Origin: an uncultured bacterium
GTDB taxonomy: Bacteria; Bdellovibrionota_C; UBA2361; CALJRW01
Assembly (NCBI GenBank): GCA_937976335.1
Contig: CALJRW010000057.1
Coordinates: forward strand, 1-63,909
Reading direction: 5' to 3'
DNA: 63,909 bases
Within the stretch, counting starts at the first letter, position 1. Every line of letters starts with the position of its first letter. The translations under genes and the position numbers were made by a program. Below the pieces are notes generated by a model, which was given only the letters and a program-made list of their open reading frames with translations, was not told the DNA's origin and did not search any database. Positions 1-8,271 of the stretch are shown here, one piece after another.

Positions 1-120
1 TTTTCCAGTTTTCCAGTTTTCCAGTTTTCCAGTTTTCCAGTTTTCCAGTTTTCCAGTTTTCCAGTTTTCCAGTTTTCCAGTTTTCCAGTTTTCCAGTTTT
101 CCAGTTTTCCAGTTTTCCAG
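1..120. repeat. Tandem octamer array, 15 perfect copies
   Basis: The first 120 bases are 15 uninterrupted, identical copies of TTTTCCAG, followed by TTTTTTAAGTTAACTG. The array starts at base 1, so its true length is unknown. It probably marks an assembly break. No gene is seen in it, and 86 bases separate it from the first start codon. Confidence 0.97.
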
Positions 121-206
121 TTTTTTAAGTTAACTGTACAATAGCTTTTTGTTCGATATAACTTTTATTTGCTTCTTTCCAAACTATGAAATAAACTGCA
201 GGTGTA

Positions 207-950
207 ATGAATAAAAAAACAAATCAAAAGCCTGCTGTAACTAAACAACAAAGTGAATTCTCTGAAAATGCAGGACTGAAGTTGTATTTAGAAAAAATAA
301 TTGGATCTTCGAATCTCTTTGATTTTATGACTTACGAGTTTATTAATTTATTTTTTTCTAACTTACCTGGAGCGCCTGGATATTTTTTACGAAAAATATC
401 CTTTCCTTTTATTTTTAAAAAATCGGAAGGAAAAAATATTTTTGGAAAATCCTTAGTTGTTCGTGGTGGGAAAAAAATATCTTTAGATTCAAATATCTTA
501 ATTGATGATTTTTCTGTACTTGATGCGAGAGGGGAAAATGCTTCAATTGAACTTGAAAGTTATGTAAGTGTTGGTCGTGGAACAACTATTGCGGCTAAGA
601 ATGCTAAAATCACTTTACAGAAAGGTTGTAATATAGGTTCAAGCTGTAGAATTGCAAGCGAATCTAAAATTGTTATAGGAGAAAGTGTTTTAATTGCAGC
701 TTTTTGCTATATTGGTCCTGGAAATCACAAAAAAGAAACGCCTAACTCTAAGCTAATTGAAAGTCCGATGGAAAATAAGGGTGGTGTTGTAATTGGAAAG
801 AATGTTTGGATAGGAACGAGATCGACTATTCTTGATGGTGTTAGTATAGGTGATGATGCAATTATCGGTGCTCATTCACTAGTTAAGAATAATGTGCCAG
901 CTGGTTCCACTGTTGCTGGAACTCCTGCAAAGATTATTAAAAGAGCATGA
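207..950 (+). CDS. Left-handed beta-helix (hexapeptide repeat) acyltransferase
   Basis: This 247-residue protein belongs to the hexapeptide acyltransferases (LacA/WbbJ/CatB-like), which acetylate sugars or other small acceptors from acyl-CoA. The last 170 residues show the I/V/L-G-x4 periodicity of the left-handed beta helix (VVIGKNVWIG, GVSIGDDAIIGA). The protein ends with the usual VAGTPAKII segment of the family. The first 70 residues are an extra region rich in aromatic residues that may hold the acceptor or touch the membrane. The start ATG follows an AGGTG-type ribosome site. The stop overlaps the next start by 4 bases, so it is the first gene of a three-gene unit with two coiled-coil envelope proteins. 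The acceptor cannot be told from sequence. Confidence 0.85.
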   Translation: MNKKTNQKPAVTKQQSEFSENAGLKLYLEKIIGSSNLFDFMTYEFINLFFSNLPGAPGYFLRKISFPFIFKKSEGKNIFGKSLVVRGGKKISLDSNILIDDFSVLDARGENASIELESYVSVGRGTTIAAKNAKITLQKGCNIGSSCRIASESKIVIGESVLIAAFCYIGPGNHKKETPNSKLIESPMENKGGVVIGKNVWIGTRSTILDGVSIGDDAIIGAHSLVKNNVPAGSTVAGTPAKIIKRA

Positions 951-1855
951 TTTTAAAAAAAATAATCAATTCAAGCACAAGATTTATTTTTCTTTTATTT
1001 CTATTGATTGTATTAATTTTATTGTTCTTTTTTCTTAATGTAATGTCAAAAAATAGTTTTCCTAGATTAGAGCCTGGTATTTATATCGGAAAATTTAATT
1101 TTAAAAATGTTAGCGAGCAGTTTCTTTTAAAAGTTTCATCTTCTGAAAAGTATAACTTATTTTTCTTTGATAAGGAATTTCGAAAAAGGAAACTTTCTGG
1201 TCATTTCGTTAAAGAATCTTTTCCCTTAGTTTTAGCTGGTTCAAGTGATGACTATTTTCTCACCGGAACTATTGGTAAAAATAAATTTTCTGGTGAAGTT
1301 AAAAAATCCAATACTGAAGTTGGTAAATGGAAGATGAGAAAAGTTAAGAAAATAAATTCTGAATTGAATGATCAGATAGCTGCTAAAATTCCTTTTTTTA
1401 CTGAGATATATAAAATTGAACAAGAGCTTCAAGATTTAGGACAGAAGAAATTTGAATTCAGTAATCAAAAAAAAATGTATAAATCGGAAATTAAAGATGC
1501 TAAAAATATTCGTACTCATGTTGATCAAGAAATAGGAGTAGTAATCAATGAGATTGAAAGACTTGAAAAAGAAGCTCTTGTTGAAAGGAAAGAAACTGAA
1601 AAGCTTTGGAAAAAAGTTGAGCTATCTCAAAAAGTAACACCGACTGGAATACTTGTTAGTTTAGCTAGAGACATTTCGAATCTTGAAAGTAAGTGGATGA
1701 ATTCAATTTTTTCAAGCACATTAGCTGGCATACCGTCAATTTCGGAAGAAGATTATAAAAAAGGACTTGAAATTGTTAAGCTAAAGGAACAAATTGTTGA
1801 GCTCGAACATAAGAGTTACAGGTTAAGTGAGATAAGGTCTAGATATGAGAATTAG
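947..1855 (+). CDS. Membrane-anchored coiled-coil protein of unknown function
   Basis: I do not recognise this 302-residue protein. It has one strongly hydrophobic segment at residues 10-32, suiting an N-in inner-membrane anchor. A beta-rich region of about 110 residues follows (it contains GIYIGKF and FLTGTIGKNKFSGEV). After residue 140 comes a long stretch of charged residues with heptad-like leucines, probably a coiled coil. The start shares an ATGA with the preceding stop, and the end overlaps the next start by 11 bases, so the three genes are probably translated together. The likely site is the periplasmic face of the inner membrane. Confidence 0.65.
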   Translation: MILKKIINSSTRFIFLLFLLIVLILLFFFLNVMSKNSFPRLEPGIYIGKFNFKNVSEQFLLKVSSSEKYNLFFFDKEFRKRKLSGHFVKESFPLVLAGSSDDYFLTGTIGKNKFSGEVKKSNTEVGKWKMRKVKKINSELNDQIAAKIPFFTEIYKIEQELQDLGQKKFEFSNQKKMYKSEIKDAKNIRTHVDQEIGVVINEIERLEKEALVERKETEKLWKKVELSQKVTPTGILVSLARDISNLESKWMNSIFSSTLAGIPSISEEDYKKGLEIVKLKEQIVELEHKSYRLSEIRSRYEN

Positions 1856-2687
1856 TATTATAATATTACTTTTCTTTACTTGTTTATTTCATTATAACGT
1901 ATTCGCTGATGATTTTTTAGTTTTTGAAGCTCTAACCTTAGATTTTATACCTTCAAAAGCTTATTTTATTGTTGAATCAAAAGAAAACGAAGATTTGTAT
2001 TTAATAGAATCTAAAATCAAAGAATCAGAGGTAAGTGAATTTCTTAAATTAAAAACTAAAGATTACATATTTTTTTCAACTACGAATAAGAATTTTAATT
2101 CTAAATCGATTTTTGTTGTAGGTGAAAAAGGAGAATTATTCATTAGTCCATTTACTCACACAAATGAGAATGTCAAGAATTTACTTAAAAATGAAAGTAC
2201 GGAACTTGAATCGTTGATCCAAGATAGAGGTGAAAAAATAAAAATTATCAAACTAGAAAAATTAAAAATTGAAGCTGATGTCGATAGATTAAAAGAAGAT
2301 TCTTTGTTAGTGACTCATAAAGATTCTCTATTTGAATTGAAAGAAAAAAAAGAATTAAAATCTAATCAATTAAAAGAGCTACACAAAGCTAGAAAAAGAA
2401 TTAAAGATTTTTTAAAAAGGATTTCTTTAAAGGAAAAACCATTTCAATTTGAGTTAAGACAAAGAGAGCTTCAAAATCACCATTTAGAATTACATGAATT
2501 AACTAAAAACACTCGACACAAAGAAGTTGATAGGTTGAGAATTGCTCGAATGAAAATGTCGATAGTTGAACAAACTAAAGGTAATGATATTAATGCTCTT
2601 TCTAAAAAACTTCAAAGACTAAAAGTAAAGATTGCTGCTATGGAAAAAGATTTAGGATATGATAATCAAGATTATGATTTATGGTAG
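1845..2687 (+). CDS. Secreted coiled-coil protein of unknown function
   Basis: This 280-residue protein begins with a clear signal peptide (hydrophobic ISIIILLFFTCLFHYNVF followed by ADD), so it should be exported. The first 100 residues after the signal look like a compact domain. From about residue 105 the sequence is almost all Lys, Glu and Leu in a heptad-like pattern, indicating a long coiled coil. The layout (export signal, small domain, coiled coil) mirrors the preceding gene, with which it overlaps by 11 bases. The two may form a periplasmic complex; that is inference. No family is recognised. Confidence 0.65.
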   Translation: MRISIIILLFFTCLFHYNVFADDFLVFEALTLDFIPSKAYFIVESKENEDLYLIESKIKESEVSEFLKLKTKDYIFFSTTNKNFNSKSIFVVGEKGELFISPFTHTNENVKNLLKNESTELESLIQDRGEKIKIIKLEKLKIEADVDRLKEDSLLVTHKDSLFELKEKKELKSNQLKELHKARKRIKDFLKRISLKEKPFQFELRQRELQNHHLELHELTKNTRHKEVDRLRIARMKMSIVEQTKGNDINALSKKLQRLKVKIAAMEKDLGYDNQDYDLW

Positions 2688-2823
2688 GTCTTTTAACTGC
2701 TTCGAATCAGTAAGTACTCTAAATTTCGCTACAAGAAGCATTAATTTTTGATGCCATATTGACTTTGAGCTCTCAAAAAACATCTTTCCTCAATCACACT
2801 AACAACTTAATCTATAATTATAT

Positions 2824-3081
2824 ATGCACACCAAATCAGATTTAAATAAAATTGCTCGAGCGATTCATAATAGAAAAATGAATATGCCAGCTATTTTTAT
2901 GCTTGAAATGTATAAACCACTTTCAAAGTTGTTTTCTGTTTTTTCTGTGGCAATAAGTCCTATAGCAATTCCACTTGTAGGTTCAAAATTAGCTAGTTCG
3001 TTGACAGAGTTGTTTGATGATCGGAATAACATTGAAGAATTAATTTGTTTACTAGAAAATGAGGATTTCAATGGGAATTGA
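2824..3081 (+). CDS. Small protein opening the MutL/DUF6754 operon
   Basis: This 85-residue protein has a basic N-terminus (IARAIHNRKMNMPAIFMLEM), a hydrophobic centre around residues 35-58 (FSVFSVAISPIAIPLVGSKL) and an acidic tail (FDDRNNIEELICLLE). This suits a small inner-membrane protein. Its last 11 bases overlap the likely start of the DUF6754 gene, so it belongs to the same operon. I see no strong ribosome site upstream. Operon position and a patterned sequence make a real gene likely. No named family is recognised with certainty. Confidence 0.65.
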   Translation: MHTKSDLNKIARAIHNRKMNMPAIFMLEMYKPLSKLFSVFSVAISPIAIPLVGSKLASSLTELFDDRNNIEELICLLENEDFNGN

Positions 3082-3895
3082 AAATGCAACACCTGGAATT
3101 TTAGTACTATTCTTTCTCATGCTCGGGCCTTTGTTTTATTACATTGAAAAAGCAAAAAAGAATAAAAATTTATATGTTAGAAAAATTGCTGGAATTGATG
3201 CTATTGATGAAGCAATTGGACGGTCAGCTGAAATGGGGCGGCCTATGTCTTTCTCAACAGGTTTAACTAGTATCAGCCCAACGCTGTATGCTGTACTTGG
3301 AGTTTTAATGTATGTATCAAAAAAAGCAGCAATTTATAGAAACAAACTCTTAGTCCCGCAAAATAATCCTGAAGTTATGGCAATAGTAGAGAATGTAGTT
3401 CGTGATGGTTATAGAGCTGAAGGAAGAATTAGTGCCTACAATCCTCAAAATATTAGATACCTTTCTCAGGATCAATTTGCATTTGCTTCTGGATATCAGG
3501 GAATGATGCATAGGGAGAATGTTGCTAGTGCATTTTTGTTTGGCTATTTTGCGGCTGAATCATTAATTCTAGCTGAAGCAGGCAAGCAAGTTGGGGCAAT
3601 GCAAATAGGGGCAAGTGTTAGTCCAGAACAGGTTCCTTTTTTTATATGTACATGTGACTACACATTAATATCTGAAGAGTTATTTGCTTCCTCTGCCTAT
3701 TTAAGTAGAGATCATATTCAACTTGGGAGTTTAATTGCGCAAGATAAAGCTAAATTAATTATTTTTGTTTTGCTGATAATTGGAATTTTAATTGCAACTG
3801 TTAAATCTTTTTATCCTGAGATCTCACTACCTAATATAGAGAGGCTCGTTACTGCTACTTATTCTGAAGTTTATGAATATTTGAGAGGAATATGA
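3071..3895 (+). CDS. DUF6754-like membrane protein
   Basis: The reading frame opens at 3059, but the likely start is ATG 3071: GAGGA lies at 3061-3065, five bases before it. The 274-residue product begins with a membrane segment (TPGILVLFFLMLGPLFYYI) and has a second hydrophobic segment near the C-terminus (LIIFVLLIIGILIATV). The middle is rich in Gly, Ala and Ser (AIGRSAEMGRPMSFSTG, ASAFLFGYFAAESLILAEAG, MQIGASVSPEQVPFFICTCDYTLI). I recognise this pattern as the DUF6754 family, an uncharacterised family I recall near MutL-like genes. It is the second gene of a seven-gene overlapping operon and overlaps the next gene by 4 bases. Confidence 0.72.
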   Translation: MGIENATPGILVLFFLMLGPLFYYIEKAKKNKNLYVRKIAGIDAIDEAIGRSAEMGRPMSFSTGLTSISPTLYAVLGVLMYVSKKAAIYRNKLLVPQNNPEVMAIVENVVRDGYRAEGRISAYNPQNIRYLSQDQFAFASGYQGMMHRENVASAFLFGYFAAESLILAEAGKQVGAMQIGASVSPEQVPFFICTCDYTLISEELFASSAYLSRDHIQLGSLIAQDKAKLIIFVLLIIGILIATVKSFYPEISLPNIERLVTATYSEVYEYLRGI

Positions 3896-4914
3896 AAAGT
3901 AATTTTAGAGCTAATTTAGTTAAATTATTAACATTCATAGGTGGAATGTATTTCGTAGTTGAATTTCTAGTTCCTTTAGAAAGCTATATTGATAACTTTC
4001 AAGATGTTCATTCAAAAATTAGTGATGGCTATGTACTTATTGGAACAATGGCCTTTGCAATTGGAATTATTAATTTACTTTTAGTATATGGTTCAAAACT
4101 AGTATTTAAACGAAAAGGTTGGTTTGACTCTTTAGTATTATTATTTGGACTAGCTTTAATGCTTTCTGTAAGTGTTTTGGATTGGAGAGAAAGTTTACAT
4201 AGTAGTAAAAATTTGTATGAACTTAATATGCTATCTAATTTTGTTGAAACTATTATTTCAGATAGTAAAAGTAAAAAGAAAGGAGTTCCAGAAGTTAAAG
4301 AAAGAGTAAGAGCTTTAGAACGAGCTTATTTAAAAAATGTAGATGTTTACGAAAGAAAAATTAGCTTAGTAAGAAATGTAATACTTGAAAGAAAAGAAGA
4401 TGTATCAAAGGTCAGTAGTTCTCTAAAAGATTATAGAATTTTAAATGATAAAATTAAAAATGCATTTTTAGTAAATGCAGATTTACCTATAATTCAAGAG
4501 TTAATTTCAGAACAAAGACAAATTGCGCAGCATTTATTTAACCTAGTATACGAGACAAGCTTTATTAAGAAGTTGTATAGATTGCTTTATGATGGCCTTT
4601 TTGTATCATTAGGTGCGGCAATGTTTTCTTTATTAGGAATTTATATCGCAATTGCAGCTTATAGAGCATTTAGAATTCAATCGTTTGAGGCAGCTTTAAT
4701 GTTAGGTGCTGCTTTGTTGGTTATGTTAGGTCAAATTTCTTTTGGGCTTTGGATTTCTGAAGACTTACCGGCAATAAGAAATTGGTTACTTCAAAATCCA
4801 AACAGTTCTGCTTTTAGAGCAATTAAAATCGGGGCTTCGATAGCTGGATTAGTGATGGCATTTAGGATGTGGTTATCAATTGAATCAGATTTTACTTCTG
4901 GAGAAGATTTTTAA
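3892..4914 (+). CDS. Multi-spanning membrane protein of the MutL/DUF6754 operon
   Basis: This 340-residue protein shows about six hydrophobic segments: residues 8-25, 47-66, 80-96, 232-256, 262-284 and 300-320. Between the third and fourth lies a charged helical region of about 120 residues (residues 100-225) with many Lys, Arg and Glu, likely a coiled or helical domain outside the bilayer. No catalytic motif or known family is visible. It overlaps the preceding gene by 4 bases and the next by 1, pointing to coupled translation and a shared complex with the DUF6754 protein. Confidence 0.7.
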   Translation: MKSNFRANLVKLLTFIGGMYFVVEFLVPLESYIDNFQDVHSKISDGYVLIGTMAFAIGIINLLLVYGSKLVFKRKGWFDSLVLLFGLALMLSVSVLDWRESLHSSKNLYELNMLSNFVETIISDSKSKKKGVPEVKERVRALERAYLKNVDVYERKISLVRNVILERKEDVSKVSSSLKDYRILNDKIKNAFLVNADLPIIQELISEQRQIAQHLFNLVYETSFIKKLYRLLYDGLFVSLGAAMFSLLGIYIAIAAYRAFRIQSFEAALMLGAALLVMLGQISFGLWISEDLPAIRNWLLQNPNSSAFRAIKIGASIAGLVMAFRMWLSIESDFTSGEDF

Positions 4915-5777
4915 TGAAAGAAGTTACTGAAAGAAGATTGATATACTTATTCGTTATATTAATTGTTGCTTTTCCAATTCTTTTAGATTACTCAATTCCA
5001 CCTGCAAGAATGAAAGCTGGGCAAAGTCTATATGATAAAATTGATACATTAAAAGTGAATGATGGTGAATTTGCATTTGTAGCACTAGATTTTGGTCCTG
5101 GTACTCAAGCTGAAAATTTACCACAATCAGATAGTATTGTAGAGCATTTGTTCAGAAAGAGAATACCAGTTGTACTTTTTTCTCAATATTTTCTAGCCGA
5201 AGGTTTTTTAAAAAGCTTACCTGAAAGTGTTGCTAAAAGATTGAATCGTGAAACAGGTGAGAATTGGGAATATGGAAAAGATTGGGTAAATATTGGATAT
5301 CGACCAGGTTCAGGAATTCTTATTCAAAATCTTGCAAAAGCAGATAAGTTTATTGAAGTATTTAAAGAAGATGCAAATGGCAGCTCGCTGTCTGAATTTA
5401 AGCTCTTTAAAAACTCTAAAGGCCTTGAAAGTGTTAAAATACTAACTGAATTTACTGGTTTAGTAGGTGTTTTTGATTCGTATATTCAATTTTTTCAAAA
5501 GAAAAATTACGTACCGATTTTTGGTCATGGGTGTACTTCAATTACTATACCCGAGGCTTATATATATCTGGATTCAGGTCAGATAGATGGATTACTTGAA
5601 GGTTTAGCAGGAGCGGCTTGGTATTCTCACTTACTTGATAAAAATTATAGAAAAAACAATATGGAAGATATTCAAATTACCAATACTGCTTTAGGAGTTT
5701 CTCATTTAGCAATCATATTTTTAATTATTTTGGGCAATATTATTATGTTTGTAAGAAGGAGGAGAAATAATGCTTAG
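4914..5777 (+). CDS. Bitopic membrane protein with large extracytoplasmic domain
   Basis: This 287-residue protein has a membrane segment at residues 9-26 (LIYLFVILIVAFPILLDY) and another at residues 262-282, followed by a basic stop-transfer tail (RRRRNN). About 230 residues between them should sit in the periplasm. That domain contains FAFVALDFGPGTQ, RKRIPVVLFSQYF and YVPIFGHGCTS, alternating strands and loops as in an alpha/beta fold. No family is recognised. It overlaps the preceding gene by one base and the next by eight. It is the most likely part of this system to meet an extracellular ligand; that is inference. Confidence 0.7.
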   Translation: MKEVTERRLIYLFVILIVAFPILLDYSIPPARMKAGQSLYDKIDTLKVNDGEFAFVALDFGPGTQAENLPQSDSIVEHLFRKRIPVVLFSQYFLAEGFLKSLPESVAKRLNRETGENWEYGKDWVNIGYRPGSGILIQNLAKADKFIEVFKEDANGSSLSEFKLFKNSKGLESVKILTEFTGLVGVFDSYIQFFQKKNYVPIFGHGCTSITIPEAYIYLDSGQIDGLLEGLAGAAWYSHLLDKNYRKNNMEDIQITNTALGVSHLAIIFLIILGNIIMFVRRRRNNA

Positions 5778-6474
5778 CACGTGGCTTTTGTTAGGAACTG
5801 TCTTAGGTGGAATTGCTACAATAGCTATATATTCTTTTTTATATAAAGAGAATATTTTTTATAGATTTTTTGAACATTTATACATTGGTATTGCTGCAGG
5901 TTTTTTCCCTGTACTTGCGTTTAAAAATTTTCTTTGGCCTAAAATATTAAAACCAATGTTTGGATATGATGTATATAATTTTCCTGATGGCACAGTTTCG
6001 CATGAACCCAGTTCTTTGTATTTTTTATATATTATTCCAGCACTTTTTGGTTTGCTTTACTACACTTTATATATAAAAAGATTTTCATGGATGTTGAAGC
6101 TTGTAATTGGTTTCTCTTTAGGAGCTGCCGCGGGTTTAACTTTTAAAGGCTTTTTTCCTGAGATCTTACCTCAAATTACAAAAAGTTTTAGACCTTTAGT
6201 TGTATTTGAAAATTCTGAAATAAACTGGATAACTAGTTTTGAAAATATTTTTTTCATTTTTACTTTATTGTCAGTTATGTATTATTTTTTCTTTACTATT
6301 AAACGAGAAGGAAGAGTTGCTAATTCTTTTGCTTATGCTGGAAGATGGCTTATGATGATTTGTTTTGGTGCTTTTTTTGGTTCTACTGTAATGGCTAGAA
6401 TGGCACTACTTGTAGAAAGAATAAAATTTTTAGCACACGATTGGGTTGATGCAATACAAACTTTAATTGGATAA
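5770..6474 (+). CDS. Polytopic membrane protein of the MutL/DUF6754 operon
   Basis: This 234-residue protein is almost wholly hydrophobic, with about six or seven membrane segments (for example residues 3-24, 32-50, 76-98, 106-127, 152-174 and 188-205). Conserved-looking Gly and Pro sit in several helices (FEHLYIGIAAGFFPVLAF, LVIGFSLGAAAGLTFKGFFPE). No transporter signature is recognised. It overlaps the preceding gene by 8 bases and ends 3 bases before the ATPase gene, so it is probably the membrane partner nearest the ATPase. Confidence 0.7.
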   Translation: MLSTWLLLGTVLGGIATIAIYSFLYKENIFYRFFEHLYIGIAAGFFPVLAFKNFLWPKILKPMFGYDVYNFPDGTVSHEPSSLYFLYIIPALFGLLYYTLYIKRFSWMLKLVIGFSLGAAAGLTFKGFFPEILPQITKSFRPLVVFENSEINWITSFENIFFIFTLLSVMYYFFFTIKREGRVANSFAYAGRWLMMICFGAFFGSTVMARMALLVERIKFLAHDWVDAIQTLIG

Positions 6475-6477
6475 CAA

Positions 6478-8271
6478 ATGATTACTTCAAAAGAAGATTT
6501 AACCACAGTTTTAGTTACCGATTGTGGTTCTACCACAACAAAAGCGCTTCTTTTTGAGAAAACTAAAAGTGGGTGGAGGCAAACATTTAGAGGTGAAGCT
6601 CCAACTACAGTTGAAAAGCCTGTGGCAGATGTAACAGTAGGTGCTCTTAATGCTTTTAAAGAAATAGAAGAATTAAGTGGTCGAAGTATCTTAAAAGATA
6701 AAGATTTTAAAACACCAGCTCAAAAAAAAGAAGGAATAGATTTATATCTTTCGACAAGCTCTGCTGGCGGCGGGCTTCAAATGTTAGTTTGTGGAGTTGT
6801 GAAACATATAACAACGGAGTCTGCAGAAAGAGCTGCTTTAGGTGCTGGCGGAATAGTTTTAGATGCAGTTTCTGCTGATGATGGGAGAGAAGATTTTGAA
6901 AGAGTTGAGAAAATTAGGCATCTTAAACCTGATATTGTTTTGCTATGCGGTGGAGTTGATGGTGGATCTACAGTACATGTAATTGAAATGGCTGAAACAA
7001 TACTAGCCGCAGCACCTAGACCTAGATTTGGAAATACTTTGCAATTACCTGTTATTTATGCCGGGAATAAAAATGTTGCAAAAGAGGTTGAAGAAATTCT
7101 AAGTGAAATTGCAAAAGTTTTAATGGTTGAAAATTTGAGACCTACAGTTGATAAAGAAAATTTAGGACCTGCCAGAGAAGCTATTCATGAATTCTTTCTA
7201 TCTCACGTAATGAGTCATTCACCTGGTTATAACAAGCTTCTAGCTTGGTCTCCAGTGCCAGTAATGCCGACTCCTGCAGCTGTGGGAGATATAATGAGAA
7301 CCTATGCTGAAAAAAATAATTTAAATACTCTTTGTGTTGATATAGGTGGAGCAACAACAGATGTTTTTAGTGTTTTTAAAAATAAAGTAGGTGAATTTAT
7401 TTTTAATAGAACTGTATCTGCAAATTTAGGAATGAGTTATTCAATTGCCAATGTTTTAATTGAAGCTGGAGTTGAAAATATTTCTAGGTGGCTACCGAGT
7501 GATGTAAAAGATTCGGAGGTGAAGGATAGGCTTAGGAATAAAATGATTCGTCCATCAAGCATTCCACAAACTAAAAACGATCTCTGGCTAGAACAGTCAG
7601 TATGTAGGGAAGCATTGCGATTATCTTTGGAACATCATAAATCTCTTGCAGTTGGCTTAAGTGGAGTTACTCAACAAAGAGGAATAGCAAGTATTTTTTC
7701 TCAAACCTCAAATAGATATGAATTAGTAGATCAGATGAAACTCGATATGGTAATTGGTTCAGGTGGAGTACTAAGTCATGCTCCAGAACGTTTAGGGGCA
7801 GCTTTAATGATGATTGATGGTTTTAGTTTAATGGGCTTAACTGAAATTGCTGTAGACTCTATTTTTATGATGCCACATTTAGGAGTTTTATCCTCTGTGC
7901 ATCCTGAAGCTGCTGAAGAAATTTTTTTAAATGATTGTATGGTAAGAATTTGTCATTCTATAGTCCCTGTGTATAAAGAAAAAGCTACCAAAAAATTAAA
8001 CTTAGCTCGTGTATTCGTTAATCACAAAGAAGTAGGTATAGTTATAAAAAATAAGATTCAGAGAGTAGATATTCCTGAAGGTCAGGTTTGCGAAATTAGA
8101 GTTGAACCTCTACAAAAATCTGTTGATTTAGGAAATGGACAAGGCGAAAAAATATCTAAAACAATAACAGTAGCTGAATATGGTTTGATACTTGATGGTA
8201 GAAATAGACCAATACGCAATACCAAAAATGAGCTTCAAAATGAAATTTATAAAGAATTAGGCTTATTATAA
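6478..8271 (+). CDS. MutL-type (GlmL) ASKHA-fold ATPase
   Basis: This 597-residue protein carries ASKHA (actin/Hsp70-type) nucleotide-binding motifs: phosphate-1 at residues 13-25 (VTDCGSTTTKALL), a central LLCGGVDGGSTVHVIE, phosphate-2 near residue 287 (LCVDIGGATTDVF) and a late VIGSGGVLSHAPE. This matches the glutamate mutase MutL/GlmL family. The best-known members sit between subunits of adenosylcobalamin aminomutases and are thought to reactivate them. Here there is no mutase or cobalamin-binding gene. It lies three bases after a membrane-protein gene and overlaps the next gene by one base. I infer that it energises or assembles the membrane complex encoded with it. Family call is firm; role is open. 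Confidence 0.9.
   Translation: MITSKEDLTTVLVTDCGSTTTKALLFEKTKSGWRQTFRGEAPTTVEKPVADVTVGALNAFKEIEELSGRSILKDKDFKTPAQKKEGIDLYLSTSSAGGGLQMLVCGVVKHITTESAERAALGAGGIVLDAVSADDGREDFERVEKIRHLKPDIVLLCGGVDGGSTVHVIEMAETILAAAPRPRFGNTLQLPVIYAGNKNVAKEVEEILSEIAKVLMVENLRPTVDKENLGPAREAIHEFFLSHVMSHSPGYNKLLAWSPVPVMPTPAAVGDIMRTYAEKNNLNTLCVDIGGATTDVFSVFKNKVGEFIFNRTVSANLGMSYSIANVLIEAGVENISRWLPSDVKDSEVKDRLRNKMIRPSSIPQTKNDLWLEQSVCREALRLSLEHHKSLAVGLSGVTQQRGIASIFSQTSNRYELVDQMKLDMVIGSGGVLSHAPERLGAALMMIDGFSLMGLTEIAVDSIFMMPHLGVLSSVHPEAAEEIFLNDCMVRICHSIVPVYKEKATKKLNLARVFVNHKEVGIVIKNKIQRVDIPEGQVCEIRVEPLQKSVDLGNGQGEKISKTITVAEYGLILDGRNRPIRNTKNELQNEIYKELGLL

Noticed and set aside
1..120. CRISPR array
   Set aside because: The unit is only 8 bases with no spacers; it is a simple tandem repeat, and no cas gene is near.
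6478..8271. Part of a glutamate or ornithine mutase operon
   Set aside because: There is no mutase catalytic subunit or B12-binding subunit (DxHxxG) in the neighbouring genes, which are membrane proteins.
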